A stretch of DNA of 64,000 nucleotides, from positions 35,281,954-35,345,953 of the forward strand of contig CATNEN010000038.1 of NCBI GenBank assembly GCA_950097015.1, given 5' to 3'. This document shows, piece by piece, positions 56,101-64,000 of the stretch (the stretch's first letter is position 1; each line of letters opens with the position of its first letter). The DNA is from Macrostomum hystrix (lineage: Eukaryota > Platyhelminthes > Macrostomidae). A model generated the notes under the pieces. It was not told the origin of the DNA. It saw only the letters and a list, made by a program, of their open reading frames with translations, and did no database searches. A program made the position numbers and the translations under genes.

Positions 56101-59100
56101 TTTGCAGTCCTAAAGAATCTCAGTCCAGTAGCTTTGCAATCCCGAAGAATCTCATTCCAGTAGCTTGGCAGTCCTGAAGAATCTCAGTCCAGTAGCTTTG
56201 CAGTCCTGTAGAATCTCATTCCGGTAGCTTTGCAGTCCTGAAGAATCTTAGTCTGGTAGCTTTGCAGTCCTGAAGAATGTCAGTCCATTAATTGGCTTTG
56301 CAGTCCTTAAGAATCTCAGTCCAGTAGCTTTGCAGTTCTGAAGAATCTCAGTCCAGTAGCTTTGCAGTCCTGAAGAATCTCAGTCCAGTAGCTTTGCAGT
56401 CCTAAAGAATGTCAGTCCAGTAGCTTTGTAGCCCTAAAGAATTTCAGTCCGGTAGCTTTGCAGCTCTAAAGAATCTCAGTCCAGTAGCTTTGCAGTCCTC
56501 AAGAATCTCATTCCAGTAGCTTTGCAGTCCTTAAGAATCTCAGTCCAGTAGCTTTGCAGTCCTGAAGAATCTCATTCCAGTAGCTTTGCAGTCCTTAAGA
56601 ATCTCATTCCAGTAGCTTTGCAGTCCTGAAGAATCTCATTCCAGTAGCTTTGCAGTCCTGAAGAATCCCAGTCCAGTAGATTTGCAGTCCTGTAGAATCT
56701 CAGTCCAGTAGGTTTGCAGTCCTGAAGAATCCCAGTCCAGTAGCTTTGCAGTCCTGTAGAATCTCAGTCCAGTAGCTTTGCAGTCCTGAAAAATCCCAGT
56801 CCAGTAGCTTTCCAGTCCTGAAGAATCTCAGTCCAGTAGCTTTGCAGTCCTGAAGAATCTCAGTCCAGTAGCTTTCCAGTCCTGAAGAATCTCGGTCCAG
56901 TAACTTTGCAGTCCTAAAGAATCTCAGTCCAGTAGCTTTGCAGTCCTGAAGAATCCCAATCCAGTAGCTTTGCAGTCCTGTAGAATCTCAGTCCAGTAGC
57001 TTTGCAGTCCTGAAGAATCCCAGTCCAGTAGCTTTGCAGTCCTGAAGAATCTCAGTCCTGTAGCTTTGCAGTCCTGAAGAATTTAGTCCAGTAGCTTTGC
57101 AGTTCTGAAGAATCTCAGTCCAGTAGCTTTGCAGTCCTGAAGAATCTCATTCCAGTAGCTTTGCAGTCCTGAAGAATCCCAGTCCAGTAGATTTGCAGTC
57201 CTGTAGAATCTCAGTCCAGTAGGTTTGCAGTCCTGAAGAATCCCAGTCCAGTAGCTTTGCAGTCCTGTAGAATCTCAGTCCAGTAGCTTTGCAGTCCTGA
57301 AAAATCCCAGTCCAGTAGCTTTGCAGTCCTAAAGAATCTCAGTCCAGTAGCTTTGCAATCCCGAAGAATCTCATTCCAGTAGCTTGGCAGTCCTGAAGAA
57401 TCTCAGTCCAGTAGCTTTGCAGTCCTGTAGAATCTCATTCCGGTAGCTTTGCAGTCCTGAAGAATCTCAGTCTGGTAGCTTTGCAGTCCTGAAGAATGTC
57501 AGTCCATTAATTGGCTTTGCAGTCCTTAAGAATCTCAGTCCAGTAGCTTTGCAGTCCTGAAGAATCTCAATCCAGTAGCTTTGCAGTCCTGAAGAATCTC
57601 ATTCCAGTAGCTTTGCAGTACTTAAGAATCTCGGTCCAGTAACTTTGCAGTCCTGAAGAATCTCATTCCAGTAGCTTTGCAGTCCTGAAGAATCCCAGTC
57701 CAGTAGCTTTGCAGTCCTGTAGAATCTCAGTCCAGTAGCTTTGCAGTCCTGAAGAATCTCAGTCCAGTAGCTTTGCAGTCCTGAAGAATCTCAGTCCAGT
57801 AGCTTTGCAGTCCTGAAGAATCCCAATCCAGTAGCTTTGCAGTCCTGAAGAATCTCAGTCCAGTAGCTTTGCAGTCCTGAAGAATCCCAGTCCAGTAGCT
57901 TTGCAGTCCTGAAGAATCTCAGTCCTGTAGCTTTGCAGTCCTGAAGAATTTAGTCCAGTAGCTTTGCAGTTCTGAAGAATCTCAGTCCAGTAGCTTTGCA
58001 GTCCTGAAGAATCTCATTCCAGTAGCTTTGCAGTCCTGAAGAATCTCAGTCCAGTAGCTTTGCAGTCCTGAAGAATCTCAGTCCTGTAGCTTTGCAGTCC
58101 TGAAGAATTTAGTCCAGTAGCTTTGCAGTTCTGAAGAATCTCAGTCCAGTAGCTTTGCAGTCCTGAAGAATCTCAGTCCAGTAGCTTTGCAGTCCTGAAG
58201 AATATCAGTCCAGTAGCTTTGCAGTCCTAAAGAATCTCAGTCCAGTAGCTTTGCAGTCCTCAAGAATCTCAGTCCAGTAGCTTTGCAGTCCTGAAGAATC
58301 TCAGTCCAGTAGCTTTGCAGTCCTGAAGAATCTCAGTCCAGTAGCTTTGCAGTCCTTAAGAATCTCAGTCCAGTAGCTTTGCAGTCCTCAAGAATTTCAG
58401 TCCAGTAGCTTTGCAGTCCTGAAGAATCCCAGTCCAGTAGCTTTGCAGTCGTGAAGAATCTCAGTCCAGTAGCTTTGCAGTCCTGAAGAATCTCTGTCCA
58501 GTACCTTTGCAGTCCTGTAGAATTTCAGTCAAGTAGCTTTGCAGTCCTCAAGAATCATAGTCCGGTAGCTTTGCAGTCCTGAAGAATCTCTGTCCAGTAG
58601 CTTTGCAGTCCTGAAGAATTTCAGTCCAGTAGGTTTGCAGTCCTGAAGAATCCCAGTCCAGTAGCTTTGCAGTCCTGAAGAATCTCAGTCCAGTAGGTTT
58701 GCAGTCCTGAAGAGTCTCAGTCCAGTAGGTTTGCAGCCTTAAAGAGTTTAAGTCCAGTAGCTTTGCAGTCCTGAAGAATCTCACTCCAGTAGCTTTGCAA
58801 TCCCGAAGAATCTCAGTCCAGTAGCTTTGCAGTTCTGAAGAATCTCAGTCCAGTAGCTTTGCAGTCTAGAAGAATCTCAGTCTAGTAGCTTTGCAGTCCT
58901 GAAGAATCTCAGTCCAGTAGCTTTGCAGTCCTGAAGAATCTCATTCCAGTAGCTTTGCAGTCCTTAAGAATCTCATTCCAGTAGCTTTGCAGTCCTGAAG
59001 AATCTCATTCCAGTAGCTTTGCAGTCCTGAAGAATCCCAGTCCAGTAGCTTTGCAGTCCTGAAGAATCCCAATCCAGTAGCTTTGCAGTCCTGTAGAATC

Positions 59101-62100
59101 TCAGTCCAGTAGCTTTGCAGTCCTGAAGAATCTCAGTCCAGTAGCTTTGCAGTCCTGAAGAATCTCAGTCCTGTAGCTTTGCAGTCCTGAAGAATTTAGT
59201 CCAGTAGCTTTGCAGTTCTGAAGAATCTCAGTCCAGTAGCTTTGCAGTCCTGAAGAATCTCAGTCCAGTAGCTTTGCAGTCCTGAAGAATCTCAGTCCAG
59301 TAGCTTTGCAGTCCTAAAGAATCTCAGTCCAGTAGCTTTGCAGTCCTCAAGAATCTCAGTCCAGTAGCTTTGCAGTCCTGAAGAATCTCATTCCAGTAGC
59401 TTTGCAGTCCTGAAAAATCCCAGTCCAGTAGATTTGCAGTCCTGTAGAATCTCAGTCCAGTAGGTTTGCAGTCCTGAAGAATCCCAGTCCAGTAGCTTTG
59501 CAGTCCTGTAGAATCTCAGTCCAGTAGCTTTGCAGTCCTGAAAAATCCCAGTCCAGTAGCTTTCCAGTCCTGAAGAATCTCAGTCCAGTAGCTTTGCAGT
59601 CCTGAAGAATCTCAGTCCAGTAGCTTTCCAGTCCTGAAGAATCTCGGTCCAGTAACTTTGCAGTCCTAAAGAATCTCAGTCCAGTAGCTTTGCAGTCCTG
59701 AAGAATCCCAATCCAGTAGCTTTGCAGTCCTGTAGAATCTCAGTCCAGTAGCTTTGCAGTCCTGAAGAATCCCAGTCCAGTAGCTTTGCAGTCCTGAAGA
59801 ATCTCAGTCCTGTAGCTTTGCAGTCCTGAAGAATTTAGTCCAGTAGCTTTGCAGTTCTGAAGAATCTCAGTCCAGTAGCTTTGCAGTCCTGAAGAATCTC
59901 ATTCCAGTAGCTTTGCAGTCCTGAAGAATCCCAGTCCAGTAGATTTGCAGTCCTGTAGAATCTCAGTCCAGTAGGTTTGCAGTCCTGAAGAATCCCAGTC
60001 CAGTAGCTTTGCAGTCCTGTAGAATCTCAGTCCAGTAGCTTTGCAGTCCTGAAAAATCCCAGTCCAGTAGCTTTGCAGTCCTAAAGAATCTCAGTCCAGT
60101 AGCTTTGCAATCCCGAAGAATCTCATTCCAGTAGCTTGGCAGTCCTGAAGAATCTCAGTCCAGTAGCTTTGCAGTCCTGTAGAATCTCATTCCGGTAGCT
60201 TTGCAGTCCTGAAGAATCTCAGTCTGGTAGCTTTGCAGTCCTGAAGAATGTCAGTCCATTAATTGGCTTTGCAGTCCTTAAGAATCTCAGTCCAGTAGCT
60301 TTGCAGTCCTGAAGAATCTCAATCCAGTAGCTTTGCAGTCCTGAAGAATCTCATTCCAGTAGCTTTGCAGTACTTAAGAATCTCGGTCCAGTAACTTTGC
60401 AGTCCTGAAGAATCTCATTCCAGTAGCTTTGCAGTCCTGAAGAATCCCAGTCCAGTAGCTTTGCAGTCCTGTAGAATCTCAGTCCAGTAGCTTTGCAGTC
60501 CTGAAGAATCTCAGTCCAGTAGCTTTGCAGTCCTGAAGAATCTCAGTCCAGTAGCTTTGCAGTCCTGAAGAATTTAGTCCAGTAGCTTTGCAGTTCTGAA
60601 GAATCTCAGTCCAGTAGCTTTGCAGTCCTGAAGAATCTCAGTCCTGTAGCTTTGCAGTCCTGAAGAATTTAGTCCAGTAGCTTTGCAGTTCTGAAGAATC
60701 TCAGTCCAGTAGCTTTGCAGTCCTGAAGAATCTCAGTCCAGTAGCTTTCCAGTCCTGAAGAATCTCAGTCCAGTAGCTTTGCAGTCCTGAAGAATCTCAG
60801 TCCAGTAGCTTTGCAGTCCTGAAGAATCTCAGTCCTGTAGCTTTGCAGTCCTGAAGAATTTAGTCCAGTAGCTTTGCAGTTCTGAAGAATCTCAGTCCAG
60901 TAGCTTTGCAGTCCTGAAGAATCTCAGTCCAGTAGCTTTGCAGTCCTGAAGAATATCAGTCCAGTAGCTTTGCAGTCCTAAAGAATCTCAGTCCAGTAGC
61001 TTTGCAGTCCTCAAGAATCTCAGTCCAGTAGCTTTGCAGTCCTGAAGAATCTCAGTCCAGTAGCTTTGCAGTCCTGAAGAATCTCAGTCCAGTAGCTTTG
61101 CAGTCCTTAAGAATCTCAGTCCAGTAGCTTTGCAGTCCTCAAGAATTTCAGTCCAGTAGCTTTGCAGTCCTGAAGAATCCCAGTCCAGTAGCTTTGCAGT
61201 CGTGAAGAATCTCAGTCCAGTAGCTTTGCAGTCCTGAAGAATCTCTGTCCAGTAGCTTTGCAGTCCTGTAGAATTTCAGTCAAGTAGCTTTGCAGTCCTC
61301 AAGAATCATAGTCCGGTAGCTTTGCAGTCCTGAAGAATCTCTGTCCAGTAGCTTTGCAGTCCTGAAGAATTTCAGTCCAGTAGGTTTGCAGTCCTGAAGA
61401 ATCCCAGTCCAGTAGCTTTGCAGTCCTGAAGAATCTCAGTCCAGTAGGTTTGCAGTCCTGAAGAGTCTCAGTCCAGTAGGTTTGCAGCCTTAAAGAGTTT
61501 AAGTCCAGTAGCTTTGCAGTCCTGAAGAATCTCACTCCATTAGCTTTGCAATCCCGAAGAATCTCAGTCCAGTAGCTTTGCAGTTCTGAAGAATCTCAGT
61601 CCAGTAGCTTTGCAGTCTAGAAGAATCTCAGTCTAGTAGCTTTGCAGTCCTGAAGAATCTCAGTCCAGTAGCTTTGCAGTCCTGAAGAATCTCATTCCAG
61701 TAGCTTTGCAGTCCTTAAGAATCTCATTCCAGTAGCTTTGCAGTCCTGAAGAATCTCATTCCAGTAGCTTTGCAGTCCTGAAGAATCCCAGTCCAGTAGA
61801 TTTGCAGTCCTGTAGAATCTCAGTCCAGTAGGTTTGCAGTCCTGAAGAATCCCAGTCCAGTAGCTTTGCAGTCCTTTAGAATCTCAGTCCAGTAGCTTTG
61901 CAGTCCTGAAGAATCCCAGTCCAGTGGCTTTGCAGTCCTGAATAATCTCAGTCCAGTAGCTTTGCAATCCCGAAGAATCTCATTCCGGTAGCTTTGCAGT
62001 CCTGAAGAATCTCAGTCCAGTAGCTTTGCAGTCCTGTAGAATCTCATTCCGGTAGCTTTGCAGTCCTGAAGAATCTCAGTCCGGTAGCTTTGCAGTCCTG

Positions 62101-64000
62101 AAGAATCTCTGTCCAGTAGCTTTGCAGTCCTGTAGAATTTCAGTCCAGTAGGTTTGCAGTCCTGAAGAATCTCAGTCCAGTGGGTTTGCAGCTTTAAAGA
62201 ATTTAAGTCCAGTAGCTTTGCAGTCCTGAAGAATCTCACTCCAGTGGCTTTGCAATCCCGAAGAATCTCATTCCAGTAGCTTTGCAGTCCTGAAGAATCT
62301 CAGTCCAGTAGCTTTGCAGTCCTGTAGAATCTCATTCCGGTAGCTTTGCAGTCCTGAAGAATCTCAGTCTGGTAGCTTTGCAGTCCTGAAGAATGTCAGT
62401 CCATTAATTGGCTTTGCAGTCCTTAAGAATCTCAGTCCAGTAGCTTTGCAGTCCTGAAGAATCTCAATCCAGTAGCTTTGCAGTCCTGAAGAATCTCATT
62501 CCAGTAGCTTTGCAGTACTTAAGAATCTCGGTCCAGTAACTTTGCAGTCCTGAAGAATCTCATTCCAGTAGCTTTGCAGTCCTGAAGAATCCCAGTCCAG
62601 TAGCTTTGCAGTCCTGTAGAATCTCAGTCCAGTAGCTTTGCAGTCCTGAAGAATCTCAGTCCAGTAGCTTTGCAGTCCTGAAGAATCTCAGTCCTGTAGC
62701 TTTGCAGTCCTGAAGAATTTAGTCCAGTAGCTTTGCAGTTCTGAAGAATCTCAGTCCAGTAGCTTTGCAGTCCTGAAGAATCTCAGTCCTGTAGCTTTGC
62801 AGTCCTGAAGAATCTCATTCCAGTAGCTTTGCAGTCCTGAAGAATCTCAGTCCAGTAGCTTTGCAGTCCTGAAGAATCTCAGTCCAGTAGCTTTCCAGTC
62901 CTGAAGAATCTCAGTCCAGTAGGTTTGCAGTCCTGAAGAATCTCAGTCCAGTAGCTTTGCAGTCCTGAAGAATCTCAGTCCTGTAGCTTTGCAGTCCTGA
63001 AGAATTTAGTCCAGTAGCTTTGCAGTTCTGAAGAATCTCAGTCCAGTAGCTTTGCAGTCCTGAAGAATCTCAGTCCAGTAGCTTTGCAGTCCTGAAGAAT
63101 CTCAGTCCAGTAGCTTTGCAGTCCTAAAGAATCTCAGTCCAGTAGCTTTGCAGTCCTTAAGAATCTCAGTCCAGTAGCTTTGCAGTCCTGAAGAATCTCA
63201 GTCCAGTAGCTTTGCAGTCCTGAAGAATCTCAGTCCAGTAGCTTTGCAGTCCTTAAGAATCTCAGTCCAGTAGCTTTGCAGTCCTCAAGAATTTCAGTCC
63301 AGTAGCTTTGCAGTCCTTAAGAATCCCAGTCCAGTAGCTTTGCAGTCGTGAAGAATCTCAGTCCAGTAGCTTTGCAGTCCTGAAGAATCTCTGTCCAGTA
63401 GCTTTGCAGTCCTGTAGAATTTCAGTCAAGTAGCTTTGCAGTCCTCAAGAATCATAGTCCGGTAGCTTTGCAGTCCTGAAGAATCTCTGTCCAGTAGCTT
63501 TGCAGTCCTGAAGAATTTCAGTCCAGTAGGTTTGCAGTCCTGAAGAATCTCAGTCCAGTAGCTTCGCAGTCCTGAAGAATCTCAGTCCAGTAGGTTTGCA
63601 GTCCTGAAGAGTCTCAGTCCAGTAGGTTTGCAGCCTTAAAGAGTTTAAGTCCAGTAGCTTTGCAGTCCTGAAGAATCTCACTCCAGTAGCTTTGCAATCC
63701 CGAAGAATCTCAGTCCAGTAGCTTTGCAGTTCTGAAGAATCTCAGTCCAGTAGCTTTGCAGTTCTGAAGAATCTCAGTCCAGTAGCTTTGCAGTCTAGAA
63801 GAATCTCAGTCTAGTAGCTTTGCAGTCCTGAAGAATCTCAGTCCAGTAGCTTTGCAGTCCTGAAGAATCTCATTCCAGTAGCTTTGCAGTCCTTAAGAAT
63901 CTCATTCCAGTAGCTTTGCAGTCCTGAAGAATCTCATTCCAGTAGCTTTGTAGTCCTGAAGAATCCCAGTCCAGTAGATTTGCAGTCCTGTAGAATCTCA
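44155..64000 (+). repeat. 32-bp minisatellite, at least 19.8 kb, in intron 2 of gene D
   Basis: Roughly 620 tandem copies (length divided by 32), running off the window. The core of the unit in gene orientation is CCAGTAGCTTTGCAGTCC followed by TGAAGAATCTCAGT. Recurrent variants (GTAGGTTTGCAG, GAATTTAGTCC with 31 bp, CCATTAATTGGC with an insert, TCTAGAAG, GAATCATAG) occur in repeated order, so the array has a higher-order structure built by segmental duplications. One block of about 2.75 kb is duplicated almost exactly (57.5-60.25 kb and 60.25-63.0 kb). Antisense ORFs such as 58784-58548 and 61535-61299 are identical repeat artefacts, not genes. Confidence 0.98.

Noticed and set aside
47353-62239. 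Antisense ORFs with repeated RFFRTAKLLD / SYWTEILQDCKATG peptides
   Set aside because: A 32-bp unit cycles through all three frames and happens to lack stops in antisense; identical ORFs at 58548 and 61299 simply follow the duplicated block.
44155-64000. CRISPR array, because of about 32-bp regular repeats
   Set aside because: There are no unique spacers; units follow each other directly and the context is an intron of an animal gene.

Overview
The window is animal nuclear DNA: intron-split genes with GT...AG junctions, secreted and surface proteins (WSC, PAN/apple, EGF-like, Ly6/uPAR-type), non-LTR, Ty3/gypsy and Crypton transposons, tRNA-derived SINEs, and almost 20 kb of one tandem repeat. 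The mix fits a repeat-rich invertebrate, perhaps a flatworm or another lophotrochozoan, but the sequence alone does not fix the species.

Left part (1-13,800): a small Cys-rich ORF (926-1186); a UFD1-like gene on the minus strand in two recognisable exons (4703-2703); a secreted WSC + PAN-like protein in two exons (5593-6910); a weaker two-exon candidate (7610-8260); EGF-like exons on the minus strand (10037-9670); and a three-exon Ly6/uPAR-type gene, here called F (13776-12039, minus). SINEs and another interspersed repeat sit in introns and between genes.

Middle and right (14,300-64,000): a cluster of Ly6/uPAR-type genes found here by pairing short exons; most are too short to stand out as ORFs. 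Copies A (18253-15680, minus), B (30317-28657, minus) and C (32834-37646, plus) are complete. D (43864 onwards, plus) runs off the window. E (23997-23914, minus) is a 3' fragment. Each complete copy has exon 1 (signal peptide start, 46 nt, phase 1), exon 2 (signal peptide end plus C-x2-C-x2-C, phase 0) and exon 3 (C...CC....CN plus a hydrophobic GPI-type tail). Intron 2 of A-D always holds the same 32-bp minisatellite in the same orientation relative to the gene, from about 0.9 kb in B and C to at least 19.8 kb in D. The last 31% of the window is therefore intron 2 of gene D.

Transposons have cut into this cluster. A Crypton-type element (30824-32755) sits in the 5' flank of C, and a non-LTR retrotransposon (33314-36537) sits inside C's intronic minisatellite. 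A degenerate Ty3/gypsy element (about 19514-22985) and a second, R1/jockey-like LINE (about 24440-27380) lie between A and B. A 413-bp MITE with 9-bp target duplications lies at 38764-39176. A GC-rich non-coding block (42331-43546) precedes gene D.

The main result is the Ly6-type cluster: signal peptide, GPI tail, introns and flanks are nearly the same between copies, while the mature ectodomain has diverged strongly, and the shared intronic minisatellite has expanded to different lengths.
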